Below are positions 1 through 8,100 of a DNA stretch of 64,000 bases, one piece after another. Position numbers and translations under genes: made by a program. Below the pieces are notes generated by a model. That model was not told the origin of the DNA. It searched no databases and saw only the letters and a list, made by a program, of their open reading frames with translations. The stretch's first letter is position 1, and each line of letters opens with the position of its first letter. Where the stretch lies: NCBI GenBank assembly GCA_963803735.1, contig CAWDNV010000022.1, positions 248,001 through 312,000 of the forward strand. Reading direction: 5' to 3'. This DNA comes from Palsa-189 sp963803735. GTDB lineage: Bacteria > Acidobacteriota > Terriglobia > Acidiferrales > UBA7541.

Positions 1-956
1 GCCACGTCTTCGGGATGAACCCGATGGAGAATCCGCTCCACGGTTGGGATCGTCGTTCGGTCGTATTGAAAGATTCGAAAGGTTTCCTCTGACCAGATGA
101 TCTCGCCGGTAGAAACCTTCCAGCCAAAACTGCCCGTATGGCTTAATCGCTGTGCTTCTGATAAATATGCCTCGCTTTGCTGCAGCTTCTCTTCTTGTAC
201 TTCCAACGCCTGCGTAGCGAATCGCCTATCAACCCAGGACGTCAGCAGAGCCAGTCCGAGAACGATAAAGGTGACGGCGGCAATTCCGGCGGTGCCAAGT
301 GTGGAGATGTTTACGGCATGAAACAGGTCCGCCGGCATGGCGGAGGCGGTGAAACTGGCGGCGGCCATGCCGGTGTAATGCATTACCGGGATCGCGGCAC
401 CCATCACGACGGCTCCGGCTAACTTTTCCCAGCCGATTCCCGTTTTCTCATCTCGGAAGTGAAAGGTAATCCATAGCGCCGCGAGAGAAATCAGAACCGC
501 GAACACGACAGACAGGACAACGAGAAAAGAATTAAACTGGCATGTGGCAGGTAAACGCATGGCGGCCATGCCGATGTAATGCATGCTGGCAATACCCGCA
601 CCCATCAGGACACTTCCGGCGAGCGCTCGCAACGGACCCATTTTCTGCCGGCTCACCACGCCCAGTGCAACGACGGAAGCGAAAATGGCCGCAAGCAGTG
701 ACAGCAGAACGGTCGGCCAATGGTAGGCCACGGGAATCGGCAGGATGAACGCCAGCATCCCAATGTAGTGCATGGACCAAATGCCGGTGCCCATCGCACC
801 AGCCCCGCCCAGCAGCCAGACCGCGCGGGTCCACCCGCCTGCGGCAGTTACGCGACCTGCAAGATCCAGAGCCGCGTACGACGCAAATATGGCGATCAGT
901 ACTGAAAGCGCCACAAGTGTGTGGTTGTACGAGCCAATCAAGTTCACAGCGGCCAT
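1..956 (-). CDS. MHYT-domain membrane sensor with PAS-like region (cut by window edge)
   Basis: The reading frame is open from an ATG at 956 to the left edge, so the C-terminal output domain is missing. The N-terminal half is hydrophobic and holds three MHYT-type repeats (WSMHYIGM, ASMHYIGM, PVMHYTGM) between membrane helices. This is the signature of the MHYT integral-membrane sensory domain, proposed to bind a metal and sense a diatomic gas. After the last helix come a short coiled linker and a PAS-like start (LSHTGSFGWKVSTGEIIWSE, then a VHPED segment). Family members usually end in a histidine kinase, GGDEF or EAL module; which one applies here cannot be seen. It lies 108 bp downstream of a histidine kinase on the same strand, so the two may be cotranscribed. 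The MHYT call is firm; the output is unknown. Confidence 0.85.
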   Translation of the reverse strand, partial: MAAVNLIGSYNHTLVALSVLIAIFASYAALDLAGRVTAAGGWTRAVWLLGGAGAMGTGIWSMHYIGMLAFILPIPVAYHWPTVLLSLLAAIFASVVALGVVSRQKMGPLRALAGSVLMGAGIASMHYIGMAAMRLPATCQFNSFLVVLSVVFAVLISLAALWITFHFRDEKTGIGWEKLAGAVVMGAAIPVMHYTGMAAASFTASAMPADLFHAVNISTLGTAGIAAVTFIVLGLALLTSWVDRRFATQALEVQEEKLQQSEAYLSEAQRLSHTGSFGWKVSTGEIIWSEETFRIFQYDRTTIPTVERILHRVHPEDV

Positions 957-1064
957 GCTCCTCTGTTCTGGTTGCCACGCGGAACAGCCACGCTACGCTT
1001 CAATCAGAGTTCAACCGTCATAAGTAGCACCAGCCCCAATTCTCCCCTAGCTAGAACGATCAGA

Positions 1065-2333
1065 TCATTCATGTGCCTCAACCTTGGTGGAAAGAGTGAA
1101 ATTAAAACTTGCGCCGCGTGGAGAGTTGTCGCCAGCCCACAATCGGCCGCCATGCGCTTGAACGATGGAGCGGCTAATCGATAGCCCCATGCCTGTCCCA
1201 CTAGGCTTGGTGGTCACGAAAGCATTGAAGATCTGGTCTGCTTGCTGCGGGGGAAGCCCCACGCCTGTGTCGCTGACAGAAATCAGCAGATGCTCATTTT
1301 CGGACCGCCGTGAGTTGACGGTGAGCTGGCGCATGCCATCCACCTGCTTCATCGCGTCGATGCCGTTGATCATGAGATTCATCAGTAGCTGCTGCAATTG
1401 AACGCGATCCGCCATCACCTGGGGAAGATCGGCGGCAAGGTCTGTGCGGAACGAAATCGAATACCGGGTTGCCTCGCCGCGCAGCAGAACGATCATCTCG
1501 CGAATAATTTCGTTTACATCAACCAGCTCCCGTTGCGAAGTATCCTTTTTGAAAAGCAGCCGGATCCGGCTGACGATTTCCGCGGCTCGAGTCGCGTCCT
1601 TGACGACTCTCGAAGCAGCTTCGCGCACCTCTTCAAGATCGGGCTGATCGCGCGCAAGCCAGCGCAAGCAGGTCCTGGCATCGGTGCCTGCTGCGGCAAT
1701 AGGTTGATTCACTTCATGCGCGAGGGAGGCAGTCAACTCTCCCATAGTGGTCACCCGGTTGACATGTGCGAGATCTGCCTGCGCCTGGCGCAAGGCTTCT
1801 TCAGCCCGCTTCTGCTGGGTAATACTCTCGCGGAGTTCCTTCTCTGCATGCTTGCGCTCGGCAATCTCCAGCATCAGTTCTTCGTTGGCGCGAGTCAGAT
1901 CCGCAGTTCGTTCCGAGACTCTTGACTCAAGCTCATTTCGTGCTCGCGTGCCCTGACTCATTAGCAGCGCAAACACCAGAAAGACCAGGTCGTAGAGAAG
2001 GCGAGACACCGCGTTCGCCTCAGCTTCGAAGAAATAAGTGCGGACAAGCGAAGCAAGCACCGCCGCGACAATTCCGGGTCCAGTGCCGCCGTACCAAAAC
2101 GTGATCGCGATTGCGGATAGCGCAAATGCAGTAAACGGCTGAGGCAAATGGAAATGCAGAAAGCCTTGCGCCAAGCCGAGAGCTGCTGCAAGAGAAATCA
2201 AAGCTAATCCGTAACGCAGAGCGATAGATGCGGGCGGCCGAAGAGGCCAATTCGCAATCTGATTTTCCCTACGCAGGTAGCCCATTGTCCCAGCCCTTGC
2301 GGCGGTGCTCGCGCTCCCGAAAAGCGGTTGCAC
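1065..2333 (-). CDS. Membrane sensor histidine kinase (DUF4118-like, HisKA, HATPase_c)
   Basis: A 422-residue two-component sensor kinase. Residues about 35-130 form a compact helical membrane region resembling the DUF4118 (KdpD-like) module. Residues 130-190 are a charged coiled coil. The H-box LAHEVNQPIAA carries the likely phospho-acceptor His206. The ATPase domain has an N-box near 319-323 (MNLMINGIDAM), a G1 box DTGVGLP (355-361) and a G2-type stretch GTGMGLSI. The lack of a periplasmic sensor loop suggests it senses a signal in the membrane or cytoplasm. ATG codons at 2333 and 2285 are both possible starts. No response regulator lies inside the window; a partner, perhaps an NtrC-type regulator, could be beyond the left edge. 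Confidence 0.93.
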   Translation of the reverse strand: MQPLFGSASTAARAGTMGYLRRENQIANWPLRPPASIALRYGLALISLAAALGLAQGFLHFHLPQPFTAFALSAIAITFWYGGTGPGIVAAVLASLVRTYFFEAEANAVSRLLYDLVFLVFALLMSQGTRARNELESRVSERTADLTRANEELMLEIAERKHAEKELRESITQQKRAEEALRQAQADLAHVNRVTTMGELTASLAHEVNQPIAAAGTDARTCLRWLARDQPDLEEVREAASRVVKDATRAAEIVSRIRLLFKKDTSQRELVDVNEIIREMIVLLRGEATRYSISFRTDLAADLPQVMADRVQLQQLLMNLMINGIDAMKQVDGMRQLTVNSRRSENEHLLISVSDTGVGLPPQQADQIFNAFVTTKPSGTGMGLSISRSIVQAHGGRLWAGDNSPRGASFNFTLSTKVEAHE

Positions 2334-2404
2334 TACGAACTTTGTAACTATAGCCTTGTTTCAAGGCAGAGTTGAAGGTGCTGCCCGGCCCAGAACGATG
2401 AGCT

Positions 2405-3352
2405 TCAAAAGGGAAAACGTATACTCCAGATCAAGCGGTGATCATACTGATGGAAATGCGTTGCGGCGATTTGAACTCCGAAACCTGCCGCAAAGTGTAG
2501 CCGTTCGGCAATCTGGAACGGCCCGGTGATCAGGCCAGGCGTGAGAAACGTCTCATTATTTCCCGAGAGCGGGCCGTCGACGAAGAATGTAGAGTTCGTC
2601 TCAACTTCTGGCCAAAATATGTTGGCCACTTTGAATTGAAATGCGTTGTTAAAGAGAATCTGTCGTCCGAGCACGTTTGTCCCGCTCTGGGGCAAGTTTC
2701 CGCTTAACGTACTTTGTACATCAAAAAAACTCCAGCCTTTGGCTGCGGCGATCATTGGCGACCATACCGTGTGTCCCAGTCCGTTTGGCGTGGCGGCTGA
2801 GGGGAAATCACCTGCCAGGAAGAGACCCACGAAATAGTCACCTTTGCCTTCCGGGGCCGAGAAGACTCGAAACTTCAGGAAAATCGAGACATCTCCAAAC
2901 CCGTCGGACACGTTCGATGCGCCGTGGCTGAAGTATGGCGGAATGCCAACTTGCACTTCCATTCGTGTGTTCGGAATGATCTCAAGGCCTTTTCCTGCAC
3001 CGTATTCCTGTGACCAAACGCCGGCCGCCTGCTGAAAGTAGGAGTCAAATCGAAACTGCTGCACGAGCAGAACGTGCGTTGTGATTAGCGGCGCTACGTA
3101 ATGCGGTTGCTCGGCACGCGTTTTATCTACGATTTGGAGCCAACGGCTCACCCAATCGTCTTGGCTGTGAGTAGTTGTTACGGAGGAATTGGACCTGAGG
3201 GTGGCGTCACTTTCAGTAGGCGGCAGCGAGGGGGCCTGCGCCCGAAGCGCGGGCGTAATAGACAAGAAGATCACACTGGCCACACAGCAATATGAGACCA
3301 GGCCTGGAATTGGCCCGAGGCTAAGCCACGACGGTTTCTGATTGGTTTTCAT
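2405..3352 (-). CDS. Secreted, probably outer-membrane beta-barrel protein of unknown function
   Basis: The start is placed at the ATG at 3352 (MKTNQKPSW) because a signal-peptide-like segment follows directly (hydrophobic VSYCCVASVIFLS, then TPALRAQ). An in-frame ATG at 3529 only adds a non-signal leader. The 315-residue product has many alternating aromatic/polar stretches and ends in ...IWSIRFPF, a terminal Phe typical of beta-barrel outer-membrane proteins. It resembles the loosely defined transporter-type barrel proteins annotated in many Acidobacteriota; no substrate can be assigned. It is transcribed divergently from the di-heme peroxidase. A decayed copy of its 5' end recurs near 5401. 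Confidence 0.7.
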   Translation of the reverse strand: MKTNQKPSWLSLGPIPGLVSYCCVASVIFLSITPALRAQAPSLPPTESDATLRSNSSVTTTHSQDDWVSRWLQIVDKTRAEQPHYVAPLITTHVLLVQQFRFDSYFQQAAGVWSQEYGAGKGLEIIPNTRMEVQVGIPPYFSHGASNVSDGFGDVSIFLKFRVFSAPEGKGDYFVGLFLAGDFPSAATPNGLGHTVWSPMIAAAKGWSFFDVQSTLSGNLPQSGTNVLGRQILFNNAFQFKVANIFWPEVETNSTFFVDGPLSGNNETFLTPGLITGPFQIAERLHFAAGFGVQIAATHFHQYDHRLIWSIRFPF

Positions 3353-3563
3353 TGTGGATTTATTCGCACCCTCGGTGCTGCTGGCAATAAAGGAAATAAA
3401 GGAGAGGCACGCGCCTAATTCGCTGGCTACGTCGAACAGTGTCTCGTTTTCAGTCGAGGACGACACGCACAACCAACTTGCAAATGGATCGCCAGGTGGG
3501 GAGCCTGCTCGTTGCCGCAAACCTCGCATTATCCAACTAAAGGTAAGAAGCAGATGTGTCCAA

Positions 3564-3581
3564 GTGTCGATATGCGGACGG
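3564..3581. promoter_or_regulatory. Inverted-repeat site (putative enhancer-binding-protein site), copy A
   Basis: GTGTCG-N6-GGACGG, with spacer ATATGC. Its centre lies about 112 bp upstream of the -24 GG of the sigma-54 promoter at 3683. The same GTGTC-N6-GGAC form precedes the other four sigma-54 promoters in this window. The spacing and position suit an upstream activator site for an NtrC-family regulator. The outer bases are imperfect (G/G in place of C/C). Confidence 0.6.
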
Positions 3582-3682
3582 AATGTCGAAATTAGCTAAG
3601 CCTGCTCAGGCGGCTTTAGATTGCAGGATACTCAAAATCCCATGCCTTCAACGATTGAAATCGCCTAGCTCAAAGATGACTT

Positions 3683-3698
3683 TGGCATTGCGAATGCA
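3683..3698 (+). promoter_or_regulatory. Sigma-54 (-24/-12) promoter for the di-heme peroxidase
   Basis: TGGCATTGCGAATGCA matches the RpoN consensus TGGCAC-N5-TTGCA. GG is at 3684-3685 and GC at 3696-3697, with the required 12-bp step. Transcription should start near 3709, giving a leader of about 57 nt to the start codon at 3766. The identical 16-mer recurs at 5582. The RpoN reading is an inference from sequence, supported by the recurrence. Confidence 0.75.
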
Positions 3699-3765
3699 TT
3701 CTCGCGTCTAGAGACAATCGCGCCGCAGCGGACGCACGCGGCACTTCAGCTCAGGAGGGGACACT

Positions 3766-5250
3766 TTGAAAAAGCACAAAGCGTGGCTCGCAGGGATAGC
3801 TGTGATAACTCTGGTGATGGCCGCAAGCAGGTTTCTCTCCGGAAATGAGGATAATCAAAGGGATCGTCAAACGATTCCAGCCTCGGCCCATGAGGAGATC
3901 AAGTCTGTCGAATCAGAGATTGACCGTATCGAGGACGAGTCTCTCAAAAGAGCCCAATCGGAGACGTTGGACGGCTTTCAGCAAAACATTCTCCTCGGGA
4001 AATTAATCTTTTATGACCAGAAACTTGCGGTGAACAGGAATGAATCCTGTGCCTTCTGTCACATGCCGGAAACCGGGTTTACTGGGCCAGTCAGCGCTCT
4101 TAATCAAACGACAGTGGCCTATCCTGGGTCGGTTCGGACACGATTTGGCAAACGAAACCCTCAATCTCATACCTACTCGAGCTTCGCACCGGTTCTTCAC
4201 TACAATCCGGAACAAGGCGATCTTGTTGGCGGCCAGTTTTGGGACATGCGCTCTACAGGACTACGCCTGGACAGCGCGCTTGCCGAGCAGGCACAAGATC
4301 CTCCACTCGATCCGGTAGAGATCGGCTTGATCGACCCGGCATGCATGGTCTATCGGATGTCCCAGCGTCCTTACCGTGCCATGGCGGAAAGACTCTGGGG
4401 AACGCAAGCATTTGCCGCCCATTGGCCGGCCAACACAAATCAGGTATGCGATCGCCCCGGACCAGCGCCTGAAGCGGATCTCTTGCCGGTTCATCTCGGA
4501 GCGGTCGAGCGAGGAATTGCGCAAACGACATTCGATCGAATTGCGGAAGCGATTGCGGCTTTCGAGACTTCGCCCGAAGTGAATTCGTTCTCTTCAAAAT
4601 ACGACTATGTTATGGCCGGAAAGGCGGAGTTCACCCCAGAGGAAAAGATGGGCTACGAACTATTTCGCAGCAAAGCCACGCATTGCAACGAATGCCATAG
4701 AGATGGAGGCCCGGGTGAGGAGCCGCTATTCACGGATTTCACCGCGTCCAACTTGGGCGTGCCGCCGAACCCGGCGCTTCCTTTCTATCAGGAAAATGCT
4801 CCCGACGAATTCGGCTACGCGGCAAACTCGGAGGGCCTTAAATATCGGGACCCCGGAGTGGGCGGTTTCCTGGCTAGCAAGCAAAATCCGAATCGCGAAT
4901 GGGCGGCGATGGCCAGTTCTTTTGCCGGAAAGTACAAGACGCCCACCCTGCGGAATGTAGACAAGCGACCGCGTCCTGACTTCGTGAAAGCCTACATGCA
5001 TAACGGATATCTCAAGTCACTCAAAGAAGTCGTCCATTTCTACAACACACGAGACGCGGTGCCGAGGTGCAAACCCGGAGATCCGGGCGAAAAAGTGACC
5101 TGCTGGCCGGCGCCTGAAAACCCGGAAACGATGAATCGAAAACAACTCGGCGATTTGAAACTGAGCGACCAACAAGAAGACCTCCTAGTGGCATTTCTCA
5201 AGACCCTAACGGATGGCTACTCGCCATCGTCGAGCGCGCCGTCAAGGTGA
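3766..5250 (+). CDS. Di-heme cytochrome c peroxidase family protein
   Basis: A 494-residue exported protein starting at TTG 3766, preceded by a strong AGGAGG at 3752-3757. A hydrophobic signal/anchor occupies residues 5-21 and a Glu-rich linker follows. Two CXXCH haem c sites are visible: CAFCH (95-99) in the N-terminal haem domain and CNECH (307-311) in the C-terminal one. They are arranged as in the MauG/CcpA di-heme peroxidase family, though the protein is longer than classical CcpA (about 320-350 residues). The likely role is periplasmic peroxide reduction or another di-heme oxidation. A MauG-like oxidase is an alternative. It is driven by the sigma-54 promoter at 3683. Confidence 0.88.
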   Translation: MKKHKAWLAGIAVITLVMAASRFLSGNEDNQRDRQTIPASAHEEIKSVESEIDRIEDESLKRAQSETLDGFQQNILLGKLIFYDQKLAVNRNESCAFCHMPETGFTGPVSALNQTTVAYPGSVRTRFGKRNPQSHTYSSFAPVLHYNPEQGDLVGGQFWDMRSTGLRLDSALAEQAQDPPLDPVEIGLIDPACMVYRMSQRPYRAMAERLWGTQAFAAHWPANTNQVCDRPGPAPEADLLPVHLGAVERGIAQTTFDRIAEAIAAFETSPEVNSFSSKYDYVMAGKAEFTPEEKMGYELFRSKATHCNECHRDGGPGEEPLFTDFTASNLGVPPNPALPFYQENAPDEFGYAANSEGLKYRDPGVGGFLASKQNPNREWAAMASSFAGKYKTPTLRNVDKRPRPDFVKAYMHNGYLKSLKEVVHFYNTRDAVPRCKPGDPGEKVTCWPAPENPETMNRKQLGDLKLSDQQEDLLVAFLKTLTDGYSPSSSAPSR

Positions 5251-5464
5251 ATGCCGATGGTCTTCCGTCACGAAAACCTGGCTGGCTCATGGCGGGCCGG
5301 CACGTCAGTCGAATCGTAAAACGTTTCGTCATCCTTGCGATACAAGAGAGGCGGGCCAGAATCAGCCCGTCGCCTAGCGTTAGCTTCTGATTTGTTTCCA
5401 TTGTCAAACTTTCCGCACGCCACTGAACAGTTCCTAACGTGAAACTGACGAGAGCTGTGTTCAA

Positions 5465-5482
5465 GTGTCGAGCCGCGGACGG
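5465..5482. promoter_or_regulatory. Inverted-repeat site (putative enhancer-binding-protein site), copy B
   Basis: GTGTCG-N6-GGACGG, with spacer AGCCGC. It is centred about 110 bp upstream of the -24 GG of the promoter at 5582, nearly the same geometry as copy A. The spacer differs between the copies (ATATGC versus AGCCGC) while both arms are kept, which suggests the arms are under selection. Confidence 0.6.
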
Positions 5483-5581
5483 ATGTCGAAATTAAAGAAG
5501 CCTTTTCAGACGGGCTCTGGATTACAGAATCCTCAATCCCAATGCTTTCAATGATTGAACTCATCTGGTCGAAAGCTACTT

Positions 5582-5597
5582 TGGCATTGCGAATGCA
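5582..5597 (+). promoter_or_regulatory. Sigma-54 (-24/-12) promoter for the oxalate decarboxylase homologue
   Basis: TGGCATTGCGAATGCA, identical to the promoter at 3683. GG is at 5583-5584 and GC at 5595-5596. The predicted start is near 5608, giving a leader of about 93 nt to the ATG at 5701. Confidence 0.75.
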
Positions 5598-5700
5598 CTT
5601 TCTCGGTTAGAGACGTGGAGCTGATGAGGATTGCAAAAAGCGCCTGCGGATAGGAGAGGTTCCACGCCTCATTATTCTTATCAAAACGGAGGTTTTTCTA

Positions 5701-6873
5701 ATGGCTTTGTCTAAGACCGAAGAACGAATTGATTTGTCCAATGGGCCTCAACCGATCCGCGGCGATCGGGGCGCGTCCATTCTGGGGCCCCGCAACGTAC
5801 CCATGGAGCGCGAAAATCCCGATTTGCTGAGGTCGCCCTCCACTGACGCGGGTACCATCCCTAACCTCAAGTTCTCATTTGCCGCCGCGCGCAACCGAAT
5901 CACGCCAGGCGGTTGGGGACGCGAGGTGACGGCGCGCGAGCTGCCAGTGGCAACCACCATGGCGGGTGTGAACATGCGCCTGAAGCCGGGTGGCATTCGT
6001 GAACTGCACTGGCACAAGGAGGCTGAGTGGGCGTACATGCTGGCCGGCCGCGCCCGGATTACTGCTGTCGACGCGCAAGGCCGGAACTTCATCGACGACG
6101 TCGGCGTGGGCGACCTGTGGACTTCCCGGCGGGCATCCCTCACTCAATTCAAGGCCTCGAGGAGGGCTGTGAATTCCTGCTGGTGTTCGACGACGGCAAC
6201 TTCTCGGAGAACGAAACTTTCCTGATTAGCGACTGGTTCGCTCATACGCCGCGCGAGGTACTGGCCAAGAACTTCGGCCTGGCCGAGTCCGCCTTTGGCC
6301 GTCTGCCGCGGGACCTTGAGCAAACGAGGTGGATCTTCCCAGGGGACGTGCCCGGCCCGCTGGCGGGAGACACGGTCCAGGCCCCGGCGGGTTCTGTACC
6401 TGTGACCTACAGCTACCGCCTGCAGGCCCAGAAGCCCGTTAAGGTCGCGGGCGGCCAGGTGCGAATCGTCGATTCGTCCAACTTCCCGGCCGCGAAGACG
6501 ATTGCGGCGGCCCTGGTGGAGCTCGAGCCCGGCGCCATGCGCGAGTTGCACTGGCACCCCAATGTCGACGAGTGGCAGTACTACATCAGTGGGCGCGGGC
6601 GCATGAGCGTGTTTTTCTCCAGGGAAGGCGAGGACCTTCGACTACCAGGGGGGCGACGTGGGCTACGTGCCGTTCGCGTTTGGACACTACATCGAGAACA
6701 CCGGCGACGAGCCATTGGTGTTTCTGGAAATGTTCCGCAGTTCGTACTTTGCTGACCTGTCGTTGAACCAATGGATGGCGCTGACCACACCGAAGCTGGT
6801 ACAGACCCATCTGGATCTGGACGACCAGACGATGGATCTCCTGCGCAAGGACAAGCCCATCATCGCTCGCTAA
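5701..6873 (+). pseudogene. oxdC: Oxalate decarboxylase-type bicupin, interrupted by two frameshifts
   Basis: Read through two indels, this encodes a bicupin of about 390 residues, the usual OxdC length. The first cupin has RELHWHKEAEWAYML and the second RELHWHPNVDEWQYY; both supply the His-His-Glu manganese ligands, and the distal His is in PAGIPHS and FGHYIENTG. The lid segment FSENETF resembles the SENST lid of oxalate decarboxylase, favouring decarboxylase over oxidase. Frame 1 breaks at about 6120/6121, where TGGACTTC seems to have lost a T from TGG-TAC-TTC. The second break is near 6635-6640 (GAGGACCTTCGAC), where one extra base or two missing bases restore FDYQGGDVGYVPFAFGHY. GGAGG at 5688-5692 precedes the ATG. 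It may be a true pseudogene or two assembly indels. As it stands, no full-length product is made. Confidence 0.82.
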
Positions 6874-6888
6874 GCATAGCCAAGCGTA

Positions 6889-6912
6889 GCCGCCGTGCTG
6901 GGTCACGGCGGC
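6889..6912. terminator. GC-rich hairpin between oxdC-like gene and DUF1275 gene
   Basis: A perfect 9-bp stem, GCCGCCGTG / CACGGCGGC, with a 6-nt loop (CTGGGT), lies 16 bp after the bicupin stop codon. It is followed by CACGCCTTTGTTA, only a weak T-rich tail. It could attenuate read-through or protect an mRNA end; intrinsic termination is possible but not well supported. Confidence 0.45.
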
Positions 6913-6954
6913 CACGCCTTTGTTAGATCGAAGCAAGATGAGAAGGAAAGTTTC

Positions 6955-7728
6955 ATGCACAACGCGACAATCGACGGGGCTGCGGTCACGACGACCTCAA
7001 ATTCGGCCGGGATCAGCGAAGTCGGGCTTCGCGACCTGCTGCTCCACGCGCTAACAGTTTCGTCTGGGGCTGTCGATGCGATCAGCTTTCTCGCGCTGGG
7101 TAAGGTGTTCTCGGCCTTCATGACCGGAAACATCGCCTTTCTCGGGCTCCGGATTGCACGTGCTCCCGGGCCCGGAATCGTGTCTATTCTCGTCTCGATG
7201 GCTGCCTTTGCGGTCGGAGTCTACCTCTCGACGCGAATAGTCCCTTTTGAAAGTTGTGGCATCTGGTCTCAGCGAGTCACGGTCGCCCTAGGCGCATCGC
7301 TGATTGTGCATGCCATTTTCCTGGACGTGTGGTTCGCGACCAAGGGGCAACCTCCCATCGACGTGGCCCACATCCTGCTCGGTTTATGGGGAGTCGCGAT
7401 GGGGATGCAGAGTGCTGCTGTTCGGCGCCTTCAGGTGAACGGTGTGTTTACGACCGCTGCAACAGCGACCGTCATATTCCTCGTGGGGGACCTCGTCAAC
7501 TGGCGCGACACAGTTGCAGAGAGACGTCGGCTTACGGGCGTGCTCGTGTCTCTGTTTATCGGAGCCACTGCAGGAGGCCTGCTCCTGGTGCATGCGCAGA
7601 TCTATGCTCCCGTTCTGCCATTCGTGATCACAGTCGCGGTGGTCATAACCGCAGCGATCTTTTTAAAGTCGTCCGGCGCCGCAAAGTATCCAAAGCAACT
7701 GCAAAAATCAGCCCGAGAATTAAGGTAA
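6955..7728 (+). CDS. DUF1275 (YoaK-type) integral membrane protein
   Basis: The start is set at ATG 6955 because AGAAGGAAAG lies just upstream; an upstream GTG at 6895 falls inside the hairpin. The 257-residue product is a multi-helix membrane protein with the family pattern LLLHALTVSSGAVDAISFLALGKVF in its first helices, then MTGNIAFLG, and a later VNGVFTTAATATVIFLVGDL segment. DUF1275 proteins have no settled function. It follows the oxalate decarboxylase-like gene and may share its sigma-54 promoter if transcription passes the hairpin at 6889. Confidence 0.85.
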   Translation: MHNATIDGAAVTTTSNSAGISEVGLRDLLLHALTVSSGAVDAISFLALGKVFSAFMTGNIAFLGLRIARAPGPGIVSILVSMAAFAVGVYLSTRIVPFESCGIWSQRVTVALGASLIVHAIFLDVWFATKGQPPIDVAHILLGLWGVAMGMQSAAVRRLQVNGVFTTAATATVIFLVGDLVNWRDTVAERRRLTGVLVSLFIGATAGGLLLVHAQIYAPVLPFVITVAVVITAAIFLKSSGAAKYPKQLQKSARELR

Positions 7729-7945
7729 TCGTTTGAATCAACAACATTCTTGAAAGTTTTTTGAGCCGCGGATTGGCTCACCCGGGCGCCCTTCGTCTAC
7801 ACAATGGTTTTTCGCAATCGCCCTCGCGTTAACCTCTTGCTACCACAGTCCGAGGCGTCCGTCCTCAGTTCACGGCCAGGACTATCTGAAATCCGTACGA
7901 ATCTTCAAATAGCGGTGGTGGGACTTAAGTCGGAGTGTTGACGTT

Positions 7946-7963
7946 GTGTCCGCCGAAGGACAC
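7946..7963. promoter_or_regulatory. Perfect inverted repeat GTGTCC-N6-GGACAC (putative enhancer site)
   Basis: GTGTCC-GCCGAA-GGACAC is a perfect dyad and the best copy of the motif. Its centre is about 97 bp upstream of the -24 GG of the promoter at 8051. It serves as the reference form for the four imperfect copies. Confidence 0.68.
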
Positions 7964-8050
7964 TTTTTTCTCTGACTGTTAAGCATCTGCCGATCACCTA
8001 AATCTCTTAGTTGAAAGAGGATGCGCGGGACTCGAGCTATTCAGGTGGTT

Positions 8051-8066
8051 TGGAGGGACGCTTGCA
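8051..8066 (+). promoter_or_regulatory. Sigma-54 (-24/-12) promoter for the ECF sigma factor
   Basis: TGGAGGGACGCTTGCA has GG at 8052-8053 and GC at 8064-8065. The -12 element TTGCA matches consensus perfectly; the -24 element is TGGAG rather than TGGCA. The predicted start is near 8077, so the leader to the ATG at 8101 is about 24 nt and contains the ribosome site GGGAGGAAG (8087-8095). Confidence 0.65.
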
Positions 8067-8100
8067 TTTCTTAGTTTGTCGTCATCGGGAGGAAGCACAA

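Larger units (their letters stand above)
3559..3715. repeat. Duplicated promoter cassette, copy A
   Basis: This 157-bp stretch is recognisably homologous to 5460-5614. Shared blocks include an AAGTGTCG start, ATGTCGAAATTA, a CTCAA run, TTTGGCATTGCGAATGCA and a closing TAGAGAC. It contains an inverted repeat at 3564-3581 and a sigma-54 promoter at 3683-3698. It makes up the gene-proximal half of the 413-bp gap between the divergent barrel protein (start 3352) and the peroxidase (start 3766). The rest of that gap (3353-3558) shows no gene. Confidence 0.8.
5460..5614. repeat. Duplicated promoter cassette, copy B, with remnant of a divergent gene
   Basis: Homologous to 3559-3715. Just to its left, an ATG at 5401 on the minus strand begins METNQKLTLG, resembling the start of the barrel protein at 3352 (MKTNQKPSWL), but the frame soon loses similarity. 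Copy B therefore appears to be a duplicated divergent gene start plus promoter, with the divergent gene decayed. About 150 bp that separate the ATG from the cassette in copy A are missing here. The whole gap 5251-5700 holds this remnant, the promoter and no intact gene. Confidence 0.75.
7729..8100. other. 372-bp intergenic region upstream of the ECF sigma gene
   Basis: No gene is seen. Features are a short GAGCC/GGCTC stem near 7764-7780, the perfect inverted repeat at 7946-7963 and the sigma-54 promoter at 8051-8066. An in-frame leader from 8011 would place the promoter inside the coding sequence, so it is not counted as coding. Confidence 0.7.

Noticed and set aside
3556..3561. Extra GTGTCC half site next to dyad A
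   Set aside because: It has no matching right arm at 6-bp spacing, so I did not count it as a binding site.
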